Below are positions 6,971 to 16,506 of a stretch of DNA of 64,000 bases, one piece after another. The position numbers and the translations under genes were made by a program. Within the stretch, counting starts at the first letter, position 1. Each line of letters starts with the position of its first letter. Under the pieces are notes generated by a model, which saw only the letters and a list, made by a program, of their open reading frames with translations, did no database searches and had not been told where the DNA came from. The stretch is from Fermentibacter sp964564435 (GTDB taxonomy: Bacteria > Fermentibacterota > Fermentibacteria > Fermentibacterales > Fermentibacteraceae): positions 124,001 to 188,000 of the forward strand of contig CAZMAT010000002.1 of NCBI GenBank assembly GCA_964564435.1. The letters run 5' to 3'.

Positions 6971-7907
6971 CACCAGTCCGGGCCCCCCGCGATGCCTGCA
7001 GGCCGCCCCCGGAGACTGTCCGAGGGTGAAGCCTCCTCGACGAGATCAAGGAGGAGCCTCGCCTGTTCCTCGGTCATGCCGGTCTCCGGGTCGACCTGGT
7101 CCTGCTGATCCTGCTGGTCCTGCTGATCCTGCTGGTCCTGTTGATCCTGCTGGTCCTGTTGATCCTGCTGGTCCTGCTGGTCCTGTTGATCCTGCTGGTC
7201 CTGTTGATCCTGCTGGTCCTGTTGATCCTGCTGGTCCTGTTGATCCTGCTGGTCCTGCTNNNNNNNNNNNNNNNNNNNNNNNNNNNNNNNNNNNNNNNNN
7301 NNNNNNNNNNNNNNNNNNNNNNNNNNNNNNNNNNNNNNNNNNNNNNNNNNNNNNNNNNNTGATCCTGCTGGTCCTGTTGATCCTGCTGGTCCTGTTGATC
7401 CTGCTGGTCCTGCTGATCCTGCTGGTCCTGTTGATCCTGTTGGTCCTGTTGATCCTGCTGGTCCTGGGGAGGGTGGAGTCTCAGCCAGTTGAGCGCTGCC
7501 TCCAGGTTGTGCGCGTCGCATCCAGGGAATTCCCCGTCTCCCAGCAGATCCTTCAGAATCCCGGCGGCCCTCTCGACACCCGTCCGGTCCTCCCCCGCCA
7601 TCGACGAGGCAAGCAGGGTCGCGGCCCTGGCGGACATCATGGTGTCGGGGCCGGCGCAGCCGGAAAGCGTGGACATGAGAGAGTCGGCACGCGCGAAGTC
7701 ACCCAGCATGAACAGAGCCGCTGCAAGGTCGTACGGAGCGCGTTCGAATCCCGGCATGCGCTCCGTCAGCTCCTCGAAGCACTCCCCGGCCTCCTCGAAC
7801 CTGCCTCCCGCATAGGCGGAGACGGCTCTCTCGTAGATGTCACGCAGAGGCTCGACCGCAGGCTGGGCGGCGAAGATCAGCACGAGCGGCAGCAGCATGG
7901 CGGTCAT
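6970..7907 (-). CDS. batC: BatC-like TPR protein with Gln-Asp-Gln tract, split by assembly gap
   Basis: It starts at ATG 7907, overlapping the batB stop as ATGA. It has a signal peptide (LLPLVLIFAAQPA), then TPR-like helices (YERAVSAYAGGRFEEAGECF, APYDLAAALFMLGDFARA) to about residue 145, a long low-complexity (DQQ)n tract interrupted by 100 Ns, and the C-terminal end PETGMTEEQARLLLDLVEE. That end resembles the conserved (Q/M)-T-x-E-E-A-x-x-L-L tail of BatC/BatE TPR proteins. The frame after the gap differs from the frame before it, which only means the true gap length is not 100. Probably one intact gene, with repeat number unresolved. It acts in the periplasm with the Bat proteins by family inference. 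Confidence 0.75.
7095..7466 (-). repeat. 9-nt coding microsatellite (Asp-Gln-Gln)n
   Basis: Tandem 9-bp units, on the minus strand CAG-GAC/GAT-CAR, fill both flanks of the gap (165 bp on one side, 107 bp on the other). Units alternate GAC/GAT and CAG/CAA, so the DNA drifts while the peptide stays DQQ. The tract is hydrophilic and acidic-amide, likely a flexible linker. Confidence 0.95.
7260..7359. other. Assembly gap (100 N)
   Basis: A run of exactly 100 N inside the DQQ microsatellite. The round number indicates a scaffolding placeholder. The true distance and the repeat count are unknown, and downstream coordinates carry that uncertainty. Confidence 0.99.
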
Positions 7908-8884
7908 CTGCCCCTGGCCTCCAGTGTGAGCGCGACGCAGGCGAGCAGGAGCCCGCCCGCGAGGAACAGGTGGAACCTGCGGCCGCCGGAACCGCCGGCC
8001 ACCCTTGCGGCCATCCGCGCCCTCTCCCCGGACAGGAGCTCGCTCACGAGCGCCGGGAAGTCGTCGGTCTGGGACAGTCTGACGTAGAACCCCCCGGTCC
8101 TCTCGGCGAGCTCCCTCAGAGGCTCCTCGCAAAGGGCCGTCCGCACCGTGTCGCCGCCTGTCGTCCTGAAGCCGCCCGCCCCGTCGGGGAGCGGTATCGA
8201 GTCGAGCCCTCCGAGGCCCACCGTCACGATCGTGAGGCCGGCGTCCCTTGCCGCCTCCACCGACCTCTCCACGGAGAAGTCGTGGAAGCCGCCGTCGCTG
8301 AAGATGATCCCGACCCTGGTCTCGAGGTCCTCCTCTGGAAGCGAGGCGGACATCGCATCGACGAGTGTCCCCAGTTCGGTGCCCGCCGGGAGCGCATTGT
8401 CGCCCCAGGCGCCCGCGGGCAGGCGGGATGCGAGGAATTCCCTGTCCAGGGTACCGGGGACTGCCAGCCGAGCCTGGGACGAGAAGAGGACCAGGCTGAA
8501 CCTGACTCCCGGGAACCTGTCCATCAGACCCAGGATCTCCGCCGAGGCCCTCCCGAGTCTGGAAGGGGTCTCGTCCGTCGAGGACATCGACGAGGAGACG
8601 TCGAGTGCCAGGGAGACGTTGTCCCCTCCGGCCGGGATCGCCGCCTCCACCCCGCCCCAGAGGGGGCCGGCCGATGCGACGGCGAGAAGTGCCGCGGTGG
8701 TGCACCAGAGGATCCTCGATGCGATGCGCGCGGGAGGAGGGCATATCTCGACTCTTCCCCACAGGGCGGGTCTCACGAATTCCCGCAGGCGCTTGTTCTC
8801 CGACTCCAGCCACCTCGAGCGGAGCCACCACCAAAGTGGAGCGGCGAGCGCGAACAGGAGGAGGAACGGCCTTTCGAAGGACAT
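7904..8884 (-). CDS. batB: BatB-like VWA membrane protein
   Basis: 326 residues from the ATG at 8884, which overlaps the batA stop as TGATG; an upstream GTG is possible. Two N-terminal helices (about 7-20 and 58-75) precede a von Willebrand A domain with the metal-ion-dependent adhesion motif DVSSS at D95, a later IIFSDGG, and a C-terminal helix (LFLAGGLLLACVALTL). This is the BatB layout: membrane segments at both ends and a VWA domain facing the periplasm. The gene lies between batA and batC in the canonical order. Bat operons are linked to stress or oxygen tolerance in some bacteria; the molecular function is unproven. Confidence 0.88.
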   Translation of the reverse strand: MSFERPFLLLFALAAPLWWWLRSRWLESENKRLREFVRPALWGRVEICPPPARIASRILWCTTAALLAVASAGPLWGGVEAAIPAGGDNVSLALDVSSSMSSTDETPSRLGRASAEILGLMDRFPGVRFSLVLFSSQARLAVPGTLDREFLASRLPAGAWGDNALPAGTELGTLVDAMSASLPEEDLETRVGIIFSDGGFHDFSVERSVEAARDAGLTIVTVGLGGLDSIPLPDGAGGFRTTGGDTVRTALCEEPLRELAERTGGFYVRLSQTDDFPALVSELLSGERARMAARVAGGSGGRRFHLFLAGGLLLACVALTLEARGR

Positions 8885-9813
8885 CAGTCGCCCGCCACCT
8901 TCCTGAGCCTCCACCGGAGGATCTCTCCGAGCGCCAGAAGGATCGAGCCCGCCACGAGGAAGGGCATGTAGATGTCCTTGTAGACGAACAGACCCTCCGG
9001 GGGCAGCGTGGATGCCTCGAGGGAGTCTATGGCGGCGTACACATCGGCGAGGTCGGACGGGCTGCCCGCGTCGAAGAGCCTGCCACCGGTCATGGAGGCT
9101 ATCCTCGAGAGTGTCTCCGTGTCCACTCCATAACCGCTCGATCCGGTGCCTATGGCTACGGTGTAGACCCTGAGGCTGTCGCCGTGCAGAGTCCTGATGG
9201 CCTGCGCCACCTGGATCGGATCGACCGTCCCGGCGTTCTCCATGCCGTCGGAAAGCAGGACGATGACCCTCCGCGAGGTCTGCGAACCCTCGAGCTCCCG
9301 GGCTGCGACCGCAAGGCCCGCCCCGATCGCGGTGCCGTCCTCGAGGGTGCCGATGCCCGCCTTGTCGATGAACCGTGACAGCGTGCCGTGGTCGAGGGTC
9401 GGCGGGCAGAGGGCCAGCGGCTCGGCAGCGTAGACCACCAGGCCCACCCTGTCCGTGGGGCGCCCCTCGATGAACGTGAGCGCGGCATCCTTGGCGGCTT
9501 CGAGCCTGTTCGGGGCGTAGTCCTGCTCCAGCATGCTCGTGGAGACGTCCAGCGTGATGATGAGATCGACGCCCTCACCTGCGTCGGGCAGCCTCTCGAA
9601 CCCGTTCTGCGGGCGCGATGCCGCCACCGCCAGCAGCAGGAGACCCGCGAGGGTGGGCAGTCTCAGCGGGAAGGTCGACGATGCGGCCTTCCCCGTGTCG
9701 AAAGGGCCCGTGTAGCACTGTGCGGGGCCCCGCGACCTGCGGGTCGAGGCGATATGGATGGCCAGGAAGACAAGGAAGGCTGCCAGGACGGGCCAGAGCT
9801 CGAGCCGCGTCAT
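8884..9813 (-). CDS. batA: BatA-like VWA membrane protein
   Basis: 309 residues with helices near 5-21 and 51-66, a VWA domain whose MIDAS motif DVSTS starts at D89, VIVLLSDGMENAG, and a C-terminal helix (FLVAGSILLALGEILRW) followed by basic residues. Length and topology fit BatA. It overlaps the preceding gene (ATGA at 9813) and the following batB (TGATG), so the operon is translationally coupled throughout. Expected at the inner membrane, with partners from the same operon. Confidence 0.9.
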   Translation of the reverse strand: MTRLELWPVLAAFLVFLAIHIASTRRSRGPAQCYTGPFDTGKAASSTFPLRLPTLAGLLLLAVAASRPQNGFERLPDAGEGVDLIITLDVSTSMLEQDYAPNRLEAAKDAALTFIEGRPTDRVGLVVYAAEPLALCPPTLDHGTLSRFIDKAGIGTLEDGTAIGAGLAVAARELEGSQTSRRVIVLLSDGMENAGTVDPIQVAQAIRTLHGDSLRVYTVAIGTGSSGYGVDTETLSRIASMTGGRLFDAGSPSDLADVYAAIDSLEASTLPPEGLFVYKDIYMPFLVAGSILLALGEILRWRLRKVAGD

Positions 9814-10664
9814 CTCCCGCCCCCGAGCGACGCGAGCTTCCTGATGTCTGACTGGGCCTTTTCCCGGGTGGAGCCCCAGCCGGCATATCTCTGGAGTCCG
9901 ATCTCGCGGACCAGATCCTCCGACCCTTCCAGTATCGGAACGATCCCGGCCTCACCAGCCAGAGCCTTCCTTATCTGCCTGTGGGTCAGGGCGTGAAGGT
10001 CGCGGCCGGAGCGCATCCCGAGGAGTTTCCTGAGAAAGAGGTCCAGCTCCCTGTATAGCGCCATGTAGTCGCCTGAAGCGAGATATGGGCTCTCGAGCAG
10101 GGCAAGGACCGCCTCGGCGAATCCGTTCCCGGACAGAACCGGTTCGTTGCGGACGGGTGCTTCGGAACGCCTCCTCCTCCTTGCGAACCACGCGGCCAGG
10201 GCCGCGAGCAAGGCGGCTCCGGCGCCGACGGGCAGCCAGGGGAATCCCGGAGGAGCCTCGCTCCACAGGACCCAGAACGCAAGACGATCCAGATAGTCGG
10301 ACGGGAAGCCCGGGGGTATGTCCATGGCGAGAGGGGCGACGAACACCTCCGCGACACAGGAAGTGTCGGGCATCGTCCTGTCCACCACGAGGACGGGCGG
10401 CGCGACCATGAGAGTCTCCGGAGCGCCTCCCGGCCCGGGATCCACAACCGCTGCGAGAGCGGGAAGAGCCAGCGTGTCGAGCGCGAGCGGGACGATGAGG
10501 AAACCCGTCGAGTCGGAGGAGAGGACGGTCCAGTCCTCCGTGGACTCGAGCGGCTGCGGGGTCGAGCCGGGCGGGAAGTCGTACGGGGCCGTCACCGGCA
10601 CCCCGAGGCCAGAGCCGGCCGCGATCCCGGCGGCGAACAGAAGTGCGGCCGCTGGACGGATCAG
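9810..10664 (-). CDS. Bat-operon membrane protein (DUF4381-like), probable CTG start
   Basis: From GTG 10601 the protein would be 263 residues but would lack an export signal for its ~120-residue outer domain. Reading 21 codons further upstream to CTG at 10664 adds a typical signal peptide (LIRPAAALLFAAGIAAGSG). The CTG overlaps the DUF58 stop as CTGA and follows AGGAGG by 8 nt; no ATG, GTG or TTG lies in frame there. A second helix (about 142-161, VGAGAALLAALAAWFARRRRR) leads to a cytosolic tail with FLRKLLGMRSG and ALTHRQIRKAL. The position between DUF58 and batA is that of DUF4381-type genes. Function unknown. Confidence 0.7.
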   Translation of the reverse strand: MIRPAAALLFAAGIAAGSGLGVPVTAPYDFPPGSTPQPLESTEDWTVLSSDSTGFLIVPLALDTLALPALAAVVDPGPGGAPETLMVAPPVLVVDRTMPDTSCVAEVFVAPLAMDIPPGFPSDYLDRLAFWVLWSEAPPGFPWLPVGAGAALLAALAAWFARRRRRSEAPVRNEPVLSGNGFAEAVLALLESPYLASGDYMALYRELDLFLRKLLGMRSGRDLHALTHRQIRKALAGEAGIVPILEGSEDLVREIGLQRYAGWGSTREKAQSDIRKLASLGGGR

Positions 10665-11545
10665 TGCCTGCGCCTCCTGCGTCTGAGCTCGAAGAACCTC
10701 CGGAGAGGGAGGACGAGGTCGTCGGATGTCGAGATGCTAACGAGATCGAATCCGCATGTCCTGGAGAGGGCCTCCCGCTGGGCATTGATCTGGGCCACCA
10801 TGGACGAGAACGACTTCCGCCAGGATGGCGATCCGGTGTCGACCACGCGGGTAGCGCCTGTTTCGGGATCCCTGAAGCGGACGAGGCCGATGTCCGGCAT
10901 GCTGACTTCGCGAGGGTCGAATACGTGGATTCCCACCAGGTCGTGCCTCCTCGAGGCGGCGCCGAGGAGCCTGGAGGCTCTCTTGAACCTGAAGTCGCTT
11001 ATGACGAACAGGAGGGCCTTGCGATGGATCACCCTGCCCAGGTAGGCGAGGGCCCTGTCGATGTCAGCCTCCTCCTGCCTGCCCCTGGAGGAGAGCACCT
11101 TCTGGACGACGGCGAGCGCGTGGTTCCTTCCCTTGTCGGGAGGGATGTAGTCGACCACGTCGCCCGCGAAGGAGAGCATGCCTATCCTGTCCCCCGTCCG
11201 GACCGCCGCGAGCGCCAGCAGGGCGGCGGTCTCCGCGACGCGCTCCTCCTTCGTCAGGTTCATCGAGCCGAACCTGAGGCTCCCGGAGAGGTCGAGCAGT
11301 ATCACGACCTGGAGCTCCCTCTCCTCCGTCATCAGCTTCACATGGGGAATCCCGGTCCTGGCCGTGACGTTCCACTCGATCAGCCTCGGGTCGTCACCCT
11401 CCTGGTAGGTCCTGATGTCGGAGAACTCCATGCCGCGGCCCCTGAAGGCGGAGCGGTACTCCCCTCCCATGAGCTGGTCCACGAGGCGGCGGGTCGTGAT
11501 CTCGATCCGCCTGACCCTCTTGATGAGGGAATGGGCGTTCTCCAC
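10661..11545 (-). CDS. DUF58 domain protein
   Basis: 294 residues with the DUF58 signature: GMEFSDIRTYQEGDDPRLIEW at 39-58 followed by TART, then a VWA-like domain with DLSGS at D85 and VISDFRF. The protein is soluble and ends in an unusual run of arginines (RRRRRRH). DUF58 proteins follow MoxR ATPases and are thought to be their substrates or partners in assembling membrane or secreted complexes. Located 9 bp downstream of moxR in the standard order. Confidence 0.9.
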   Translation of the reverse strand: MENAHSLIKRVRRIEITTRRLVDQLMGGEYRSAFRGRGMEFSDIRTYQEGDDPRLIEWNVTARTGIPHVKLMTEERELQVVILLDLSGSLRFGSMNLTKEERVAETAALLALAAVRTGDRIGMLSFAGDVVDYIPPDKGRNHALAVVQKVLSSRGRQEEADIDRALAYLGRVIHRKALLFVISDFRFKRASRLLGAASRRHDLVGIHVFDPREVSMPDIGLVRFRDPETGATRVVDTGSPSWRKSFSSMVAQINAQREALSRTCGFDLVSISTSDDLVLPLRRFFELRRRRRRH

Positions 11546-11554
11546 GGCTCCGGC

Positions 11555-12518
<964 letters not shown>

Positions 12519-12547
<29 letters not shown>

Positions 12548-13886
12548 CCAGTTTCCTCCTGGCTTCGGCTAGTTCGTCCCTTACGATCCGCTCGTAAAGG
12601 GCCAGATCTCCCTCTTCGGCGGCCTCGAAGCGCATGACGAGAACGGGCTGGGTGTTGGACGCCCTCAGGAGGCCCCATCCCCCGGGGAAGTCCACTCTGA
12701 CCCCGTCTATGCCGGTGGTCGGGAAGCGGCTCGAGATCGATTCCTTGACAAGGTCCACGATCCTGAACTTGTCCCTGTCCGGGCAGTCCTCCCTGATCTC
12801 GGGCGTGGCGTGAGCTTCGGGAAGGCCGGACAGAAGGTCGGACATCGAGCCGCCGCTCGACGAGATGGTCTCGATGAGCCTGAGCGAGGCGTACAGGGCG
12901 TCGTCGAACCCGTAGTACCTGTCGCGGTAGAAGATGTGCCCGCTCATCTCGCCGGCCAGGAGGGCGTTCTCGTCGAGCATCCTCTGCTTGATGAGGGAGT
13001 GCCCCGTCGCCGACATCACCGGCCTGCCGCCCGCGGCCTCGACCAGGTCGTAGAAGATCCGCGAGGCCTTCACCTCAGAGATGACTGTCGCGCCGGGATT
13101 GTCCTCGAGGAGAGCCAGGGCGAGCACGGTGAGGACCCTGTCGCCGAACACCGTCCGGCCGCGGTCGTCCACCACGCCCAGCCTGTCGGCGTCTCCGTCG
13201 AAGGCTATGCCGAGGTCGGCCTTCTCGGACACCACGGCCGCCTTCAGGTCCGCGAGGTTCTCCTCGACTGTCGGATCCGGGTGGTGGTTGGGGAAACGCC
13301 CATCCATCCCGCAGTATAGAGGCACGACCCTGCAGCCCAGCTCCCCCAGGATCCTGCAGGCGGGCATGCCGCCGGTGCCGTTGCCGGCGTCGACAACGAC
13401 CTTGAGCGATCTCTCCAGGCAGAACTCCGCCAGGAGCCTGTCCATGTAGGGCTCCAGGACGTCCATCCGACCTGCTGCGGGCTCGCTGAATGCCCGCGGG
13501 CCGGGTGAGTCGGCCAGCACCGAAATCTCGTCGCCGGAGAGGGTGTGCGTGCCCTTCATAAGCTTGAAACCGTTGTATTCCGGGGGATTGTGGCTCCCGG
13601 TGATCATGGCCGTCGCATCGGGGCCGGTGGTGTAGGCCGCGAAGTAGGTCATGGGCGTGGTCTGCACCCCGAGATCGACTATCCGGGCACCCGCGGATGC
13701 GGCGCCGATGGCGAACTGTTCGGACAGAGCGCCTCCAGAGAGGCGGCAGTCCCGGCCGATGGCCAGGATTCCTCCGGGGCCGGCCAGCATCCCCGTGGCG
13801 TACCCTATAGTGCGCACCGTCAGGTCGTCGAGGTCCTCCGGGTAGAGGCCCCTGATGTCATACTTCCTGAAGATCTCTCTGTTCAT
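12519..13886 (-). CDS. manB: Phosphomannomutase/phosphoglucomutase
   Basis: 455 residues of the alpha-D-phosphohexomutase family, interconverting hexose 6- and 1-phosphates in the cytosol for sugar nucleotide and surface polysaccharide synthesis. Visible: KYDIRGLYPEDL near the N-terminus, the phosphoserine loop ITGSHNPPEYNG (Ser98), the metal loop DGDADRLG near 240, the sugar-specificity loop GEMSGH and a C-terminal phosphate-binding RxSNTQP motif (RASNTQPVLV). Full length. Mannose versus glucose preference cannot be read from this. It overlaps the previous gene by 29 bp. Confidence 0.92.
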
Positions 13887-14697
13887 CCGGTTCCCCCTGC
13901 GATCCTCGCGGAGCGGAGATGGTGGGGAGCTCGATCGTGAACTGGCCCTTCTTCGCAGCCTCCTGGATCCAGCCGCCGTGTCCGGCGACGATCTGCCTCG
14001 CGAGCTCGAGCGACAGCAGGGAGGGCGATGCCTCCGTGTTAACAGAGCCTCTATAGTCGAGCGATATTCTGGCGGTTCCCTCCCCGGCGGACAGGTCTAC
14101 ATGGACCATGCCGCCCTTCCCTGCGAACCGTTCCGTCTCGGAGACGATCGCATCGAAGGCCTGGCGCAGGTATCCCTCGTCGCCGGCCACCAGCACGCCC
14201 GTATCCATCGCGACCGTCATCGAGACGCCACGCTCCGACAGGCGGGCGGAGGATGCCTGTACCACATCCGTCAGCACGGCTTCGAGATCCGTGACAGCAC
14301 CGCCCGAAAGCGGCGGCGAGGCCGACTTGCCCGAGAGCTTGTCCAGTGTGACTATCTCGCCGATCAGGTCGATGAACTTGCCTATGTTGTCGATCTCCTT
14401 GGACAGGAGGCCGAGCTGCTCCTTCATCCATTCCGGGCATTCCAGCGGACGGGATATCTCCTCGGTCGCCGAGCGGATGGATTCGAGCGGTTTCTTGAGG
14501 GACTGGCCTATCCTGGACAGCAGTTCGGAGCGCAGGTTCGCCGCGGAATCGAGTTCCGAGAGTGCTCCGTCGAGATCGCGCCTGAGGGTTTCGTTCCGCC
14601 TGCGGGCCGAGTTCAGCCGGCGCCTCGTGATCTCCAGCGCGAACAGTGCGCCGATGATCAGGAGAGCAGCAAGCCAGAAAGGGACGCTCTCGATCAT
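13858..14697 (-). CDS. Degenerate membrane histidine kinase
   Basis: 279 residues: one N-terminal helix (PFWLAALLIIGALFALEI), a coiled-coil stretch, then a HisKA-like segment in which the usual S-H-E-L-R-T-P-L is replaced by GQSLKKPL, so the phosphoacceptor His is missing. The ATPase part has a DEGYLRQAFDAIV block where the N-box would be (no Asn) and ends GHGGWI...GQFTIELP, similar to a kinase G2 region. It is probably a pseudokinase or scaffold rather than an active sensor. No response regulator lies nearby. It overlaps phosphomannomutase by 29 bp. Confidence 0.65.
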   Translation of the reverse strand: MIESVPFWLAALLIIGALFALEITRRRLNSARRRNETLRRDLDGALSELDSAANLRSELLSRIGQSLKKPLESIRSATEEISRPLECPEWMKEQLGLLSKEIDNIGKFIDLIGEIVTLDKLSGKSASPPLSGGAVTDLEAVLTDVVQASSARLSERGVSMTVAMDTGVLVAGDEGYLRQAFDAIVSETERFAGKGGMVHVDLSAGEGTARISLDYRGSVNTEASPSLLSLELARQIVAGHGGWIQEAAKKGQFTIELPTISAPRGSQGEPDEQRDLQEV

Positions 14698-14760
14698 CGC
14701 GGCACGTTCTCCGGGGATTCGGTGAAGGGGTGCTCCGGGCTTCCGGCCCGGGTCGCCCCC

Positions 14761-16506
14761 CTACTCGACACGGGCCTGGATCCGCACCAGGACAGGGTCC
14801 AGCTTCTCGGCCGCCTTCCTTTCGGCTTCCGCCTGCCGCTTCCTGCCAGTGGCCTCGTACACCTGGGCGGTGTTGAGATGGAACCCGACGAGGGCGACGG
14901 TATCCTTGCCGGCGAGGGTCATCCCCTTCTGGAAGTGCTCCTCCGCTTCGTCGAACCGACCCATGTCGAGGTAGCACCTGCCGAGCATCTCGCGGGCCTT
15001 GATGCGGTGTTCGGGGCTTGCCAGGACCTGGCTGAACTCGTCCACCGCCTCGCGGAGAAGCCCCATCTCCCGGTAGGCTATGCCGAGGTCGTAGTGGGTG
15101 TTGTAGTCGTCGGCCGGGACGGCGGCCTCGATGCCGTCCTGGAACTCCTTGACCAGCGCCGCGAGGGCGCGGGCGGAATCGGAGTCGAACATGCGGTCGA
15201 TGTCGGCAAGGATCGACGCTATGTCGGCGTAGTTGTCGGCGTCGGCCAGGCCGGGCCGCACGCCCTCGAGCAGGGTCACGGCCATCGTGAAGTCGGGATC
15301 CGCCTGTACGGACGCATCCAGCGCGGCAACGGCCTCGTGAGGGCTGTCGTTGAGAAGATAGGCGACGGCGAGCCTGTAGAGCGAACGGGCCTGGCCCTCC
15401 GGGCCGAGCGAGGTCCTGGTTCGCACCAGCTCGCGCGCTGCCGCCAGGGATTCGGGGCAGATGTCGAGAACGCCCTCGAGAAGCTCGAAGACCATCTTCT
15501 CCCTGCCCGTCGCCCTGTATATCTCGGCCGCCTTCAGATAGGCCTCGACGGCGCCGTAGAAGTCGCTGACATCGAGGAGGAGGTTGCCCAGCTCCACGTA
15601 GCCCAGGGCGTCTCCAGGGCGCTTCTCCAGACGCTGCTTCATGTCGAGCACCTGTTTGGAGAGCGCCTCCCGCACCTGCCGGGTGGAGACCAGACCCATG
15701 TCGACGAGAACGTCGCCGAGCCTCTTGTGGTCGCGCGAAGCGAGCTGGATCTCGAGGCCCCTGAGTACGTCGCTCGCCTTGAGGAGGCCGTCGGCCACGA
15801 AGTACTCCCCTATCCGCTTCCGCTGGGGGACCTCGGGCTCCTCTTCCGCGTCATCGGCCTCTATGAAGTCGCCCGAGTCGAAGGCGACCTGCTCTATCTT
15901 GATCTCCTCCTCGACGGGCTCCTTCGGCCTGAGCTCCTGGCGGAGCTCCTCGAGCATGCTGACCATCTTCTTGTGCTCGGGGAAGCCCCTTTCTGCAGCC
16001 ATGGAGACGCAGCGGTCGAGGATGCTCTCCTTCTTCTGCACGAAGGCCACCCTTGCCAGGCGGAGCACCCAGTTCCTGTCCTCGGGGTCCAGCCTGGCGA
16101 GAGCCGTCAGGGCCGTGAGCACCATGGGATCGTTCTTGTCGGTGGCGCTCTTCAGGAATGCGACGTACTCGCGGCGTGCCTGATCGGGTTTGCTCTGCTC
16201 GTCGAAGCAGGTGCCCATGACGAAATGGGCCGAGGCGAAGGAGGGTTCGGCCCTCAGGGCCTTCCTGCTCACGGAAAGGGCCACCATGTGCAGCCCGTCC
16301 TTCATGTAGAGCTCGGAAGCCCTGGCGAAGTGCACCAGGGCCTCGTCCTTGCGCTTGAGCTTGAGCAGCACGTCACCCGCGCTGTTGTGGACCGAAGCCT
16401 CCTCGGGATCCTCCTTCAGGACGGCCTGGAAGACGCGCAGGGCGCTGTCCAGCTTGCCCTTCTGGAGGAGGTCGTGCGCCTTCTTCTTCAGGGAGATATC
16501 GGCCAT
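14761..16506 (-). CDS. TPR protein with internal MshEN-like domain
   Basis: 581 residues, no signal peptide. TPR units occupy about 1-150 (e.g. ALRVFQAVLKEDPEEASVHNS). An acidic linker follows at ~190-230 (EEEIKIEQ, EADDAEEEPE), then a ~60-residue block RIGEYFVADGLL...KRLGDVLVDMGLVSTRQVREAL. That block matches the N-terminal domain of GspE/PilB ATPases (MshEN), which can bind cyclic di-GMP. More TPRs follow to the end. There is no ATPase domain. A cytosolic adaptor for a type II/IV pilus-like machine is plausible but inferred only from the domain. Confidence 0.75.
   Translation of the reverse strand: MADISLKKKAHDLLQKGKLDSALRVFQAVLKEDPEEASVHNSAGDVLLKLKRKDEALVHFARASELYMKDGLHMVALSVSRKALRAEPSFASAHFVMGTCFDEQSKPDQARREYVAFLKSATDKNDPMVLTALTALARLDPEDRNWVLRLARVAFVQKKESILDRCVSMAAERGFPEHKKMVSMLEELRQELRPKEPVEEEIKIEQVAFDSGDFIEADDAEEEPEVPQRKRIGEYFVADGLLKASDVLRGLEIQLASRDHKRLGDVLVDMGLVSTRQVREALSKQVLDMKQRLEKRPGDALGYVELGNLLLDVSDFYGAVEAYLKAAEIYRATGREKMVFELLEGVLDICPESLAAARELVRTRTSLGPEGQARSLYRLAVAYLLNDSPHEAVAALDASVQADPDFTMAVTLLEGVRPGLADADNYADIASILADIDRMFDSDSARALAALVKEFQDGIEAAVPADDYNTHYDLGIAYREMGLLREAVDEFSQVLASPEHRIKAREMLGRCYLDMGRFDEAEEHFQKGMTLAGKDTVALVGFHLNTAQVYEATGRKRQAEAERKAAEKLDPVLVRIQARVE

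Noticed and set aside
7260..7359. Frameshift in batC (frames differ on the two sides)
   Set aside because: The 100-N gap has an arbitrary length, so a frame comparison across it is meaningless. Both flanks encode the same DQQ repeat and fit one intact protein.
7095..7466. Repeat tract as a CRISPR array
   Set aside because: Units are 9 bp with no spacers, stay in one coding frame and lie inside batC.
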